NCBI GenBank assembly: GCA_934755305.1 | Contig: CAKVLD010000022.1 | Location: 1-43,058 of the forward strand | From: an uncultured Clostridium sp. | GTDB lineage: Bacteria; Bacillota; Clostridia; Clostridiales; Clostridiaceae | DNA: 43,058 bases | Reading direction: 5' to 3' | Shown: in pieces, positions 24,556 through 32,960 of the stretch | Layout of the letters: the number at the start of each line of letters is the position of its first letter | Numbering within the stretch: the stretch's first letter is position 1 | The notes under the pieces: generated by a model | The model's input: only the letters and a program-made list of their open reading frames with translations | What the model was told of the DNA's origin: nothing | Databases searched by the model: none | Translations under genes and position numbers: made by a program

Positions 24556-25653
24556 TTATATGTCATTAGGATCTTTTAAGCCTTCTTCATATTCATCATA
24601 TTGTATAGGTTCTGTTTTAAATAAAGTTATATCCTTACTATTACCTAGTTCTCCATCACTTAACTTTCCAGTTACAATTACAAGCCCCTCAAAAGGTACT
24701 TCCTCATTATTATACTTTATCTTTCCGTTAACTAATGCCCTAATACTATTATCTTCTCGCACAATATACTCTGATATATTAAATTCTAAAATATCTTCAT
24801 TACTAATATTTAATACTTCATCTGTTACGACTAATGAATTATCTACTTTAAATATACCTCCAGTTAATATTTCTCCAAGAACCTGTTTTTTTATCTCATC
24901 TTCATTTATTTCTTTATTTCTAATAACTTTATCTTTTATATACACATCTGAATTTATTATATTCCAATTAAAATTATCTTTATTAAGACTAGTTTCTCCA
25001 TTAACAGTACACTCTTGAGAACATATCCCATTACTCAGAATAATATCTACTTCAAACTCTCTATCTTCCTTGTAGCTATTTCCTTTGAAATTTATCTTTC
25101 CAATTTTACTAATAAAACTTCTCGGAATTAATTTACCTGTATTATCTGTAATTCCATTTTCTTTTATATATTTTGTAATTACCTCATTAAAATCTACTCC
25201 AGTATAATTTTTAGAAATTTTATTAAATTTATTACTAGTACTATACTTCCATCCAGTTCCATCATATGAAAACTCGACAATTCCTTTAGCTTCGTATATT
25301 ATTCCATCTATATTTAATACAAGCTTTAAATCTACATTATCTAATTCATCTTTTTTAGTTACTCTATTAATTATTTTTACATCCTCTAAATTATCCTCTG
25401 TAAGAATATAAACATTATCATTTATATTTATTTCTTTACCTAAAAGCAAAATTTTAACCTCTTCTGTATTAGGTACAGATACAGATAATATTTTTATCCC
25501 AACTATTATGCCAATTAACATAATAAAAATTATGATTATACATATAATATATTCTTTATTTCTTGCCAAAAAATTTTCATAACCTCTACTATCTTCTTCT
25601 ATATCTTTAAATTTTAATTTATCTTGTATATCTTTATGGGAATTATTCTTCAT
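24556..25653 (-). CDS. single-pass membrane protein with large extracytoplasmic region
   Basis: A 365-residue protein from ATG 25653 (MKNNSHKDIQDKLKFKD). Another ATG lies immediately upstream and the frame continues further, but AAGGAG is 6 bases before 25653. A charged cytoplasmic N-terminus of about 35 residues precedes one membrane helix (EYIICIIIIFIMLIGIIVGI, about 35-54). The rest is extracytoplasmic, with alternating hydrophobic and charged strands (DLKLVLNIDGIIYEAKGIVEFSYDG) and a CSQEC pair that might form a disulfide. The beta-strand pattern and zinc-ribbon-free N-terminus vaguely recall TcaA/YvbJ-like surface proteins, but I cannot assign a family. It is downstream of rluF on the same strand, 127 bases away. 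Confidence 0.7.
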   Translation of the reverse strand: MKNNSHKDIQDKLKFKDIEEDSRGYENFLARNKEYIICIIIIFIMLIGIIVGIKILSVSVPNTEEVKILLLGKEININDNVYILTEDNLEDVKIINRVTKKDELDNVDLKLVLNIDGIIYEAKGIVEFSYDGTGWKYSTSNKFNKISKNYTGVDFNEVITKYIKENGITDNTGKLIPRSFISKIGKINFKGNSYKEDREFEVDIILSNGICSQECTVNGETSLNKDNFNWNIINSDVYIKDKVIRNKEINEDEIKKQVLGEILTGGIFKVDNSLVVTDEVLNISNEDILEFNISEYIVREDNSIRALVNGKIKYNNEEVPFEGLVIVTGKLSDGELGNSKDITLFKTEPIQYDEYEEGLKDPNDI

Positions 25654-25780
25654 CATATACTCCTTTACAAAAGTTATTAATAAAATAATCAATTTAATTA
25701 TAACCAAATTTTGGAATTAGTTACAGAACTACTTTTCCCTATAAAACCCATTAATTTTAAAAGATACACTTCCTTTCGAT

Positions 25781-26467
25781 TTATATCTGCTTTTTTAGTT
25801 TTTCTAATTCATCTCTCTTTAATATTCTCCAGCTTCCATAAGGTAAATCTCCAAGATAAATACTTAATATTCTTATTCTCTCAAGCTTAATAACATTATA
25901 TCCAAAAGCTTTACTCATTCTTCTAATTTGTCTATTAAGACCTTGAGTTATAATAATTGAAAATGTATTTTCATTAATTTTCTTTAATTTACAAGGTCTT
26001 GTTCTAACTCCCTTATGTATTTCTACTCCACTTTCCATACCTTTAATAAATTCATCATCAAAGTTTTTATCTACTGTTACTATATATTCCTTTTCATGAA
26101 GATTTTCTGATTCTAAAATTAAATTTGCTAACTCTCCATCATTAGTTAGTAAAATTAAACCTTGTGAATCCTTATCTAACCTTCCTACCGGAAATATATA
26201 ATCTGTATAATTAACATAGCTTACAATATTGTCTTTAACATCTTTTGCAGCTGTACAAGTTACACCTACAGGTTTATTTAAAATTATATATACTCTTTCT
26301 TTCTTTTTAAGCTTTTCATTATCAAGCAATATATCATCAGTTTCTTCCACCCATTGACCTTCAGTACAAGTTTTACCATTTACTATAACTCTTCCTTCTC
26401 TAATAATATTATTTGCTTCTTTTCTCGAACAGATTCCATAATTACTAAGAAGTTTATTTATTCTCAT
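25781..26467 (-). CDS. rluF: RluF-type 23S rRNA pseudouridine synthase
   Basis: A 228-residue RsuA/RluB/E/F-family enzyme that isomerises uridine to pseudouridine in rRNA. Residues 1-60 are an S4 RNA-binding domain (MRINKLLSNYGICSRKEANNII, GRVIVNGK). The catalytic domain contains VGRLDKDSQGLILLTNDGELA with the catalytic Asp, then TQGLNRQIRRMSKAFGYNV and LERIRI, the family signatures. The wording GRLDKDSQGL resembles RluF (large subunit U2604) more than RluB or RsuA, so the exact target position is inferred. It follows the truncated lysR gene by 19 bases and shares its strand. Confidence 0.85.
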   Translation of the reverse strand: MRINKLLSNYGICSRKEANNIIREGRVIVNGKTCTEGQWVEETDDILLDNEKLKKKERVYIILNKPVGVTCTAAKDVKDNIVSYVNYTDYIFPVGRLDKDSQGLILLTNDGELANLILESENLHEKEYIVTVDKNFDDEFIKGMESGVEIHKGVRTRPCKLKKINENTFSIIITQGLNRQIRRMSKAFGYNVIKLERIRILSIYLGDLPYGSWRILKRDELEKLKKQI

Positions 26468-26486
26468 TCTATACTTTTCCTTTCAT

Positions 26487-27302
26487 CTATTGTTTAAATA
26501 CTTCTAAAAAACTACTAGCTATAGCAGATAAATATCTATCTTTCATCCATACTGCACCTATTCTAGTTTTTAAATTATCATTATCTATAAACTTATATAT
26601 CAAACCTTCACTTCCAATAAGATTTAAAGCTGACTTTGGTATTATAGCAATCCCAAGTCCTGCCTTTGCCCACATTAAAGAAGTTCTAGCATCATCATTT
26701 TCACAAAATATATTAGGTTTAAAACCTTCTTTACTGCAAGATGAAATTATAATATCTTTAAGCCTTCTATAAGTTATTATTGGTTTAGCCTCAATATCCT
26801 TTAAATTTATTTTTTCTTTCCCAAACTTCCATTTATTATTTTGACTCATTACTGCTACCATAGGTTCTTCTTCTAAGAAAATCCCTTTAACATTATCCAT
26901 CTTAAAAGGCGTTCTTACTATTGCTACTTCTATTATTCCTGAATTTAAAAGTTCTAACAATTCATAAGTATTTCCTTCATGAATTTGAAAATTAACTCCT
27001 GGACATGTCTTATGAAATTCTATCATTCTTTTACTAAGTAAAATTGATCCTGAAGAAGAGTTTGTTCCTAAAGCAAAATTTCCTTCAAGACCATTTTCTA
27101 AATCTTCTAATTCCTTCTTTGTAGCTTCTGTAAGATTTATTATATTCTTTGTCCTTTTATATAATAACTTCCCTGCTCTAGTTAAAGTTATATTTCTAGG
27201 ACCTCTTTCCATTAACTTAAGATTAAGTTCTTTTTCTAAAAGTTTAATCTGGCTACTTAGAGGAGGTTGAGAAAGTATACTTTCTATATAAAGTCTATAT
27301 TT
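26487..27302 (-). pseudogene. LysR-family regulator lacking the start of its DNA-binding domain
   Basis: The open frame from ATG 27212 gives 241 residues covering the LysR linker helix and the substrate-binding domain (EGNFALGTNSSSG, INFQIHEGN-like strand, AGLGIAIIPKSA). LysR proteins are about 290-300 residues and begin with a winged helix. Upstream of the ATG the same frame still encodes the end of that helix-turn-helix (SQPPLSSQIKLLEKELNLKL), but runs into TAA near 27302 with no start codon and no first helix. The gene has therefore lost its 5' end and promoter, next to the start of the divergent ABC exporter it probably once controlled. It is likely non-functional as a DNA-binding regulator. 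Confidence 0.75.
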
Positions 27303-27323
27303 TTAATATAGATTCCCTCATGA

Positions 27324-27329
27324 TATAAT
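27324..27329 (+). promoter_or_regulatory. extended -10 element before ABC exporter
   Basis: TGA-TATAAT (TG at 27321-27322, hexamer 27324-27329) is an extended -10 site 44 bases before the ABC start. The -35 region is poor. A short hairpin (TCTATAT/ATATAGA) lies just upstream, at the edge of the lysR truncation. Confidence 0.5.
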
Positions 27330-27373
27330 CATATCTAGTAAATCAAAAATATACAATAAAGGATATGAAAAAT

Positions 27374-29101
27374 ATGTTTAGACTCTTTTCTTATTTAAGG
27401 GATTACAAGAAAGAAGCCATTCTTGGTCCTATTTTCAAACTATTAGAAGCAATCTTTGAACTAATAGTTCCTTTAGTCATGGCTAAAATTATTGATGTTG
27501 GTGTGGCTAGCAAAGATGTAAATGTAGTATTAAAACTTGGAGGAGTTCTTATTTTATTAGGAATTGTTGGACTTGCCTCTGCTTTAGTATGTCAATATTT
27601 TGCATCAGTAGCATCACAAGGAGTTGGGACAAATATTAGAAATGATTTATTCAAACATATAAATACCTTGTCTCATTCTGAAATTGATAAAATAGGTACT
27701 CCATCATTAATTACACGTATTACTAATGATGTTAATCAAGTTCAAACTGCAGTTGCTATGCTTATAAGACTTGCTGTAAGAGCACCCTTTTTACTTATAG
27801 GTTCAACTATAATGGCAATGACTTTAGATATAAAATTATCTTTAGTTTTCTTTATAGCAGCACCACTTATTGCTTTAGTACTTTATTTTGTAATGCATAG
27901 ATCTATTCCATTCTTCACAGTTATCCAAAAGAAACTAGATGGAATATCATTAATTACCCGTGAAAATCTAGAAGGTGTAAGAGTTGTTAAAGCATTCTCT
28001 AAGGAAGAACATGAAATGAAAAGATTTAAAGATGCCAGCGAAAATCTTAGTAATCTTTCTATTTCTGTAGGAAAAATTTCTGCACTTTTAAATCCAGTTA
28101 CTGCATTAATATTAAATTTTGCAATAGTAGCTATACTTTGGTTTGGTGGTGTTAGAATTGATAATGGATACCTTACTCAAGGTGAGCTTATAGCTTTTGT
28201 TAACTACATGACTCAACTTTCTCTTGTATTAGTAGTTGTAGCTAACTTAGTAATTTTATTTAATAAAGCAGCAGCTTCTTCTAAAAGAATTAATGAAATT
28301 TTTGATATAAAACCTTCCATAGTAAATAGAAGTGCAACTATAGAAAAAGGAATCGAAAATACACCTAAAATTCAGTTTAATAATGTTTCTTTCTCCTATG
28401 AAGATTCTAATGAAGATTCTTTAAGTGATATTAGCGTAACTATTAATAAAGGAGAAACTATAGGAATTATAGGTGGTACTGGTTCTGGTAAATCTACATT
28501 CATAAACTTAATTCCAAGATTTTATGATTCTACAAAAGGATCTATATTAATTGATGGTGTAGATATTAAAAATTATGATTTAAAAACTCTCAGAAAAAAA
28601 ATAGGTATAGTCCCTCAAAAAGCAGTTTTATTCTCTGGTACTTTAAGAGAAAATATGCTTTGGGGGAATAAAGATGCTACAGATCTTGATATAGCTAATG
28701 CCTTAGAAATAGCTCAAGCTTCAGAGTTTGTAAATAAACTTCCTGATAAATATGATACTATTTTAAACCAAGGTGGTAAAAACCTATCTGGTGGACAAAA
28801 ACAAAGACTTACTATAGCAAGAGCTCTTATTTCTAAAGCAGAAATATTAATTTTAGATGATAGTGCCAGTGCTTTAGACTTTGCTACTGACGCTAAGCTT
28901 AGACATGCTATAAAAGAAAAGACTAAAGATGCTATAGTTCTTCTTGTATCACAAAGAGCAACTACTATAAAAGATGCTGATAAAATTATAGTATTTGACT
29001 CAGGAGAAATAAAAGGCATTGGAACTCACCATGAATTACTAGAAAATTGCACAGTATATAAAGAAATTTGTCTTTCTCAATTAAGTGCTGAGGAGGTGTA
29101 A
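27374..29101 (+). CDS. ABC exporter half-transporter with degenerate ATPase site
   Basis: A 575-residue type IV ABC exporter subunit: six-helix membrane domain (residues about 15-300) and C-terminal ATPase domain. Walker A GGTGSGKST (near residue 375) and signature LSGGQKQR are canonical. Walker B ends LILDDSASALD, with Asp instead of the catalytic Glu, and the switch is VSQRATTIKDA, with Gln instead of His. This is the pattern of the degenerate half of heterodimeric exporters such as TM287/288 and BmrC/BmrD. An in-frame ATG at 27365 is only 1-2 bases from AAAGGA, so 27374 is the likelier start. It pairs with the next gene, 5 bases downstream. Likely exports drugs, lipids or peptides. Confidence 0.9.
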   Translation: MFRLFSYLRDYKKEAILGPIFKLLEAIFELIVPLVMAKIIDVGVASKDVNVVLKLGGVLILLGIVGLASALVCQYFASVASQGVGTNIRNDLFKHINTLSHSEIDKIGTPSLITRITNDVNQVQTAVAMLIRLAVRAPFLLIGSTIMAMTLDIKLSLVFFIAAPLIALVLYFVMHRSIPFFTVIQKKLDGISLITRENLEGVRVVKAFSKEEHEMKRFKDASENLSNLSISVGKISALLNPVTALILNFAIVAILWFGGVRIDNGYLTQGELIAFVNYMTQLSLVLVVVANLVILFNKAAASSKRINEIFDIKPSIVNRSATIEKGIENTPKIQFNNVSFSYEDSNEDSLSDISVTINKGETIGIIGGTGSGKSTFINLIPRFYDSTKGSILIDGVDIKNYDLKTLRKKIGIVPQKAVLFSGTLRENMLWGNKDATDLDIANALEIAQASEFVNKLPDKYDTILNQGGKNLSGGQKQRLTIARALISKAEILILDDSASALDFATDAKLRHAIKEKTKDAIVLLVSQRATTIKDADKIIVFDSGEIKGIGTHHELLENCTVYKEICLSQLSAEEV

Positions 29102-29106
29102 AGATA

Positions 29107-30843
29107 ATGAATTTTTCAGTTTTAAAAAGACTTTTAACTTACATAAAGCCTTACAAGGGATATTTAGTTTTAACCTTTATAAGCGCCATTATAAGTGTAG
29201 CTTTTACATTATTAAATCCTGTATTAATAGGTAAATCCATTGACCATGTATTATCACCTGGTAATGTTGAATATGACAAGCTTCTACCTATATTAGTGTA
29301 TTTAGGAATAAGTATTTTACTATGTTCTATATTTCAATTAACTATGACTAGATGTACAAATATTATTACCTATAAAACTGTAAAAGATATTAGAATTGAA
29401 ACATTTAATAAATTAAATAGATTACCTTTAAAATATATAGACGGTAATCCTCATGGAGATATTATAAGTCGTGTTATTAATGATATCGATCAAATATCTG
29501 ATGGACTTATTCAAGGTTTTTCACAACTTTTTACTGGTGCAATAACTATTTTAGGTACTATATTCTTCATGCTTTCTATAAATGTATCTATAACTCTTGT
29601 AGTTATATTAATTACTCCTTTATCTTTATTTGTTGCTTCATTTATAGCAAAACATTCTCATTCTATGTTTAAAAAACAATCAAGCATTAGAGGTGAATTA
29701 ACAGGATATATTGAAGAACTTATAGGAAATCAGAAAGTAGTTAAAGCTTTTTCTTATGAAGATGAGGCTCAAAAAGACTTTGAGGAAATTAATAATAGAT
29801 TATATGACTTCGGAGTTAAAGCTCAGTTCTATTCTGCATTAACTAATCCATGTACAAGATTCGTTAATGGTGTAGTTTATGCCTTTGTTGGAATTATTGG
29901 TGCTATAAGTGCTATTAGAGGAAATTTATCTGTAGGACAAATTTCTTCTTTCTTATCTTATGCAAACCAATATACAAAACCTTTTAATGAAATCTCTGGA
30001 GTAGTTACTGAATTCCAAGCAGCTTTAGCTTCTGCATCTAGAGTATTTGAAATTATTGATGAAGAAGAAGAAAAAACAGATAAAGAAACTGCTACTGTAA
30101 TGAATAATTGTACAGGTAATATAGAAATTAAAGATCTTTCTTTCTCTTACTCAAAGGAAAAAGAACTTATTAAAAACTTTAATCTTTCTGTAAAACCTGG
30201 AGATAGTATTGCTATAGTAGGTCCTACTGGTTGTGGTAAAACTACGCTTATTAACTTACTTATGAGATTCTATAATGTTAATTCTGGTGAAATTACTATT
30301 GATTCTGTTAATATTGATAATATCACTAGAAAAAGTACTAGAGGACTTTATGGTATGGTACTTCAAGATACTTGGCTATATTCTGGTACTATAAGAGATA
30401 ATATAGCTTATGGAAAAAGTGATGCTACTCTTGAAGAAGTTATTGAAGCCTCAAAAGCTGCTCATGCTCATTCATTTATAAAGAAGTTACCTAATGGATA
30501 TGATACCATAATTTCTGATGATGGCGGAAATCTTTCAGCAGGTCAAAAACAATTATTATGTATTGCTAGAGTAATGCTCAGCAAGCCACCTATGCTTATT
30601 TTAGATGAAGCTACAAGCAGTATAGACACTCGTACTGAGATTTATATACAAAAGGCCTTTAATAAGCTTATGAATGACCGTACAAGCTTTGTAGTAGCTC
30701 ACAGATTATCTACTATAAAGGAAGCTGATTTAATTATTGTTATGAAAGATGGTAACATAATTGAACAAGGTAAACATGAAGAACTATTAGCGCAAGGTGG
30801 ATTCTACTCTGACCTTTATAACAGTCAGTTTGCTAATAGTTAG
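29107..30843 (+). CDS. ABC exporter half-transporter with canonical ATPase site
   Basis: A 578-residue partner of the preceding subunit. After a six-helix membrane domain, the ATPase domain has Walker A GPTGCGKTT (near residue 375), Walker B MLILDEATSSID with the catalytic Glu, and VAHRLSTI with the switch His. Its signature is LSAGQKQL rather than LSGGQ. In heterodimeric exporters this subunit supplies the hydrolysis-competent Walker residues, while its partner supplies the canonical signature. AGGAGG for this gene overlaps the end of the previous one, so the two are translationally linked. The substrate is unknown. A large near-palindromic element begins 17 bases after its stop. Confidence 0.92.
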   Translation: MNFSVLKRLLTYIKPYKGYLVLTFISAIISVAFTLLNPVLIGKSIDHVLSPGNVEYDKLLPILVYLGISILLCSIFQLTMTRCTNIITYKTVKDIRIETFNKLNRLPLKYIDGNPHGDIISRVINDIDQISDGLIQGFSQLFTGAITILGTIFFMLSINVSITLVVILITPLSLFVASFIAKHSHSMFKKQSSIRGELTGYIEELIGNQKVVKAFSYEDEAQKDFEEINNRLYDFGVKAQFYSALTNPCTRFVNGVVYAFVGIIGAISAIRGNLSVGQISSFLSYANQYTKPFNEISGVVTEFQAALASASRVFEIIDEEEEKTDKETATVMNNCTGNIEIKDLSFSYSKEKELIKNFNLSVKPGDSIAIVGPTGCGKTTLINLLMRFYNVNSGEITIDSVNIDNITRKSTRGLYGMVLQDTWLYSGTIRDNIAYGKSDATLEEVIEASKAAHAHSFIKKLPNGYDTIISDDGGNLSAGQKQLLCIARVMLSKPPMLILDEATSSIDTRTEIYIQKAFNKLMNDRTSFVVAHRLSTIKEADLIIVMKDGNIIEQGKHEELLAQGGFYSDLYNSQFANS

Positions 30844-30859
30844 GGTGTTGTGGTAAGTG

Positions 30860-31065
30860 AAAAAAGATAGAGTGTATTTGTTCCGTGCATGCTAGCTGGA
30901 TTTCGATGAGAGTTTCTATCTTTGTTATAAAATAATAGGACGGAAGAGATGAACTCACTGCGTTCAAACAACCTCTCTTCTTATCGTTCCATTATTTTAT
31001 CCCAAAGATTAAACTCTAGCAGCTTATCCAGATGATGAACTCCACAAATACACTCTATCTTTTTT
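30860..31065. repeat. 206-bp near-palindromic element (MITE-like or structured RNA)
   Basis: The outer 21-bp arms (30860-30880 and 31045-31065) are perfectly complementary. Moving inward, about 40 bases on each side pair patchily (CTGGAT, AGAGTTT, ATCTTTG blocks). Then ATAAAATAATAGGACG (30927-30942) pairs with CGTTCCATTATTTTAT (30985-31000), GAAGAGA with TCTCTTC, and TGAAC with GTTCA at the apex. It has no open frame. It lies between the ABC exporter and a convergent gene. It could be a non-autonomous mobile element, an extragenic palindrome also acting as terminator, or a rod-like RNA. No target-site duplication is obvious. Confidence 0.75.
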
Positions 31066-31092
31066 ATAATAACACTCTTACTCCAAAGCTAA

Positions 31093-31440
31093 TCATCCAA
31101 TAATAACTATTTTTATTATCTTTTCAAATACAGCAGGATATACTTCTTTTATTCCTCCTGAATAATATACTTCAATAACTTTTGAATTTTTTAAGTCAAA
31201 CCACTGAAGAGAATTACCTTCTGCATCTGTTATTGTTATATCTGAATTATTAATTTCATACTTTTCATCTATATTGTTTTCTGCACTTGCTATTAAGCTT
31301 TCACTAGAAAATTCATTAATATTTAGTTTCATTACATTTTCTTGTATCACTTTATTTTTATCATTAGCACTTAATGAACATACTGTAATAAGGCTAATAA
31401 TTAAAACTATAAATATTGATATAAAATACTTTTTCTTCAT
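31093..31440 (-). CDS. small secreted protein, DUF3221-like
   Basis: A 115-residue protein from ATG 31440, with AAGGTG 6 bases upstream; an in-frame GTG three codons earlier lies within that ribosome binding site. Residues 1-24 are a signal peptide (MKKKYFISIFIVLIISLITV). The mature part ends with LKNSKVIEVYYSGGIKEVYP, which resembles the DxKxGxxVxVxYxGxIxESYP signature of DUF3221/YobA-type small exported proteins of Bacillus. The match is partial and the protein is short, so the assignment is tentative. It is convergent with the ABC exporter and lies next to the palindromic element. Confidence 0.55.
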   Translation of the reverse strand: MKKKYFISIFIVLIISLITVCSLSANDKNKVIQENVMKLNINEFSSESLIASAENNIDEKYEINNSDITITDAEGNSLQWFDLKNSKVIEVYYSGGIKEVYPAVFEKIIKIVIIG

Positions 31441-31570
31441 CTCTATCACCTTAAATTTTATATAAAACTCTACCTTTTAAATTTATTTTTACCTTAGAAA
31501 TATCATATATTCTTCTGTTGTATATATTTTTTTAATTTATACACTTTCCTCTTATTATACCTCCTAAATT

Positions 31571-31666
31571 TAGTATTTTAACCTGCATTTTACTATCATT
31601 TTATAATGTATACATAAATATATCTTTATTATTCTTTTCTAATATTTTTTCTTTTAAAACTCTCAT
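31571..31666 (-). CDS. possible 31-residue small protein
   Basis: ATG 31666 follows AGGAGGGGAG at good spacing and opens a frame of 31 codons (starting MRVLKEKILEKNNKDN, basic and partly helical) to TAA at 31571. The strong ribosome binding site is the only support; I see no homology. It could be a remnant of a longer gene. The surrounding 31441-31735 stretch is AT-rich and otherwise empty. Confidence 0.3.
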
Positions 31667-31736
31667 AACTCCCCTCCTATTTAATATCTTAATTATAAAA
31701 TAATAGCTTATTTTAAAAAACCCTAAAATTTAAAGA

Positions 31737-31774
31737 AAAAGCCCACTTTAAATTTTACTTTAAAGCGGACTTTT
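31737..31774 (-). terminator. terminator of the kduI transcript
   Basis: On the minus strand AAAAGTCCGCTTTAAA pairs with TTTAAAGTGGGCTTTT (two G-U pairs) around a 6-base loop and continues into TTCTTTAAATTTT. It lies about 75 bases after the kduD remnant. Confidence 0.75.
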
Positions 31775-31849
31775 CCTTTATTGTTTTAGCATATTTTTCA
31801 TTTATATATATTATTGGTGTCAAAAGAGTAAAATTAATTTTTGTATGTA

Positions 31850-31932
31850 TTATCTTACTAGCCAGCCACCACCATTTACTGCTAATATATGTCCATTAAC
31901 ATAGTCAGATGCCTTGCTACATAAGTTAATTT
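31850..31932 (-). pseudogene. kduD: C-terminal remnant of kduD
   Basis: Directly after the kduI stop codon an open stretch reads KASDYVNGHILAVNGGG followed by WLVR and TAA at 31850. This is the characteristic C-terminus of 2-dehydro-3-deoxy-D-gluconate 5-dehydrogenase (KduD, a short-chain dehydrogenase of about 250 residues). Everything upstream (cofactor-binding Gly motif, Tyr-x-x-x-Lys site, start codon) is missing. KduD acts on the KduI product, and the two genes are commonly adjacent, so an internal deletion has removed about 90% of kduD and fused its tail behind kduI. It is not expected to be translated. Confidence 0.8.
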
Positions 31933-31935
31933 TGT

Positions 31936-32772
31936 CTATCTTAAATCTTCAATCTTTATATTATCCATATCATCAAATGTTTGGTTTTCTCCACATATTC
32001 CCCAAATAAATGAATAATTCTTAGTACCACATCCTGAATGAATAGACCAACTTGGCGAAATTACTGCTTGTTCTCTGTGCATAAATATATGTCTAGTTTC
32101 TTTTTCAGTTCCCATAAAGTGAACAACTGCTTGATCATCTGGAATATCAAGATATAAGTAAACTTCCATACGTCTTTCATGAGTATGAGCAGGCATTGTA
32201 TTCCATACACTACCTGGTTCTAACATTGTTAATCCCATTACTAATTGACAGCTTTGACAAACTGCTGGATGAATATATTGATTTATAGTTCTATTATTTG
32301 CTGTTTCAGCATCTCCACATTTTACTTTTCTAGCCTTTTCTAATCCTATTTTTACAGTTGGATATGAAACTAATGCTGGAGCAGAGTTTACATAGAACTT
32401 AGCAGGATTTTCTGGATTTGTTGACTTAAATTCAACACTCTTAGATCCTTTTCCTACGTATAAACCATCTCTAAAGTTCATGCTATATTCAGTACCATCT
32501 ACTATAACAGCACCTTCTCCACCTACATTAATAACTCCAAGTTCTCTTCTTTCTAAGAAATAGTCAGTACCTAATTCCTTACAAACTCCAAGTTTTAATG
32601 TTTCTTTAACTGGTGTTACTCCTCCAAATATGATTCTATCATTATGGCTATAAACTAAGTTTATTTCATCTTCTACAAAAACTTTTTCTACAAGATAATG
32701 TTCTCTTAGTTGTGCTGTTGTATAATGCTTTGAATCTGATGGATGATTTGAATAACGCATTTCCATTTTCAT
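31936..32772 (-). CDS. kduI: 4-deoxy-L-threo-5-hexosulose-uronate ketol-isomerase
   Basis: A 278-residue cupin-fold isomerase that converts 5-keto-4-deoxyuronate, released from unsaturated pectin oligomers, into 3-deoxy-D-glycero-2,5-hexodiulosonate. The zinc site is visible as PAHTHERRMEVYLYLD (two His and Glu) and the downstream His in SPSWSIHSGCGT. Length and N-terminus (MRYSNHPSDSKHYTT) match KduI throughout. GGGGAG lies 11 bases before ATG 32772. It has its own promoter and two LacI-type operators in the gap after lacI. Its natural partner kduD is deleted, so the pathway stops at its product unless another dehydrogenase substitutes. Confidence 0.95.
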   Translation of the reverse strand: MKMEMRYSNHPSDSKHYTTAQLREHYLVEKVFVEDEINLVYSHNDRIIFGGVTPVKETLKLGVCKELGTDYFLERRELGVINVGGEGAVIVDGTEYSMNFRDGLYVGKGSKSVEFKSTNPENPAKFYVNSAPALVSYPTVKIGLEKARKVKCGDAETANNRTINQYIHPAVCQSCQLVMGLTMLEPGSVWNTMPAHTHERRMEVYLYLDIPDDQAVVHFMGTEKETRHIFMHREQAVISPSWSIHSGCGTKNYSFIWGICGENQTFDDMDNIKIEDLR

Positions 32773-32860
32773 TGTATAAATCGCTCCCCTTAATTTAAAG
32801 AATAATTTTTTAATTTGTTTGAATAATTTTTATACATTTTTGATAATTGTGAATATTTTT

Positions 32861-32874
32861 TGCACACGTGTTCA
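32861..32874. promoter_or_regulatory. LacI-type operator downstream of kduI promoter
   Basis: TGCACACGTGTTCA is centred on the palindrome CACGTG with TG/CA ends, the style of LacI-family operators. It lies just after the predicted kduI transcription start and probably binds the adjacent LacI regulator. Confidence 0.5.
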
Positions 32875-32888
32875 CATGCTATAAATAA

Positions 32889-32917
32889 ATTATGCATCTT
32901 TTCGCACACGATTGCAA
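32889..32917 (-). promoter_or_regulatory. kduI promoter overlapping a LacI-type operator
   Basis: On the minus strand -35 TTGCAA (32912-32917), 17 bases, and -10 CATAAT (32889-32894). The -35 and spacer contain TTGCAATCGTGTGCGA, a partial palindrome with a central CG like LacI/KdgR-type sites. A repressor bound here and at 32861-32874 would bracket the transcription start. Confidence 0.55.
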
Positions 32918-32921
32918 TACT

Positions 32922-32960
32922 TTCTATAAAGAAATTATTTAGAATAATTTCTTTATAGAA
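32922..32960. promoter_or_regulatory. 18-bp perfect inverted repeat at the lacI stop codon
   Basis: TTCTATAAAGAAATTATT (32922-32939) and its exact complement (32943-32960) are separated by only 3 bases. The right arm encodes the last codons of lacI. No T-run follows on the minus strand, so this may protect the mRNA 3' end or insulate the kduI promoter 5 bases away rather than act as a classical terminator. Confidence 0.6.

Noticed and set aside
30860..31065. Classification of the palindromic element as 6S RNA or as an insertion sequence
   Set aside because: No transposase frame or target duplication is visible, and I cannot recognise 6S-specific conserved bases, so I leave the class open.
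31850..31932. kduD tail as a functional small protein
   Set aside because: It has no start codon or ribosome binding site and matches only the end of a known dehydrogenase.
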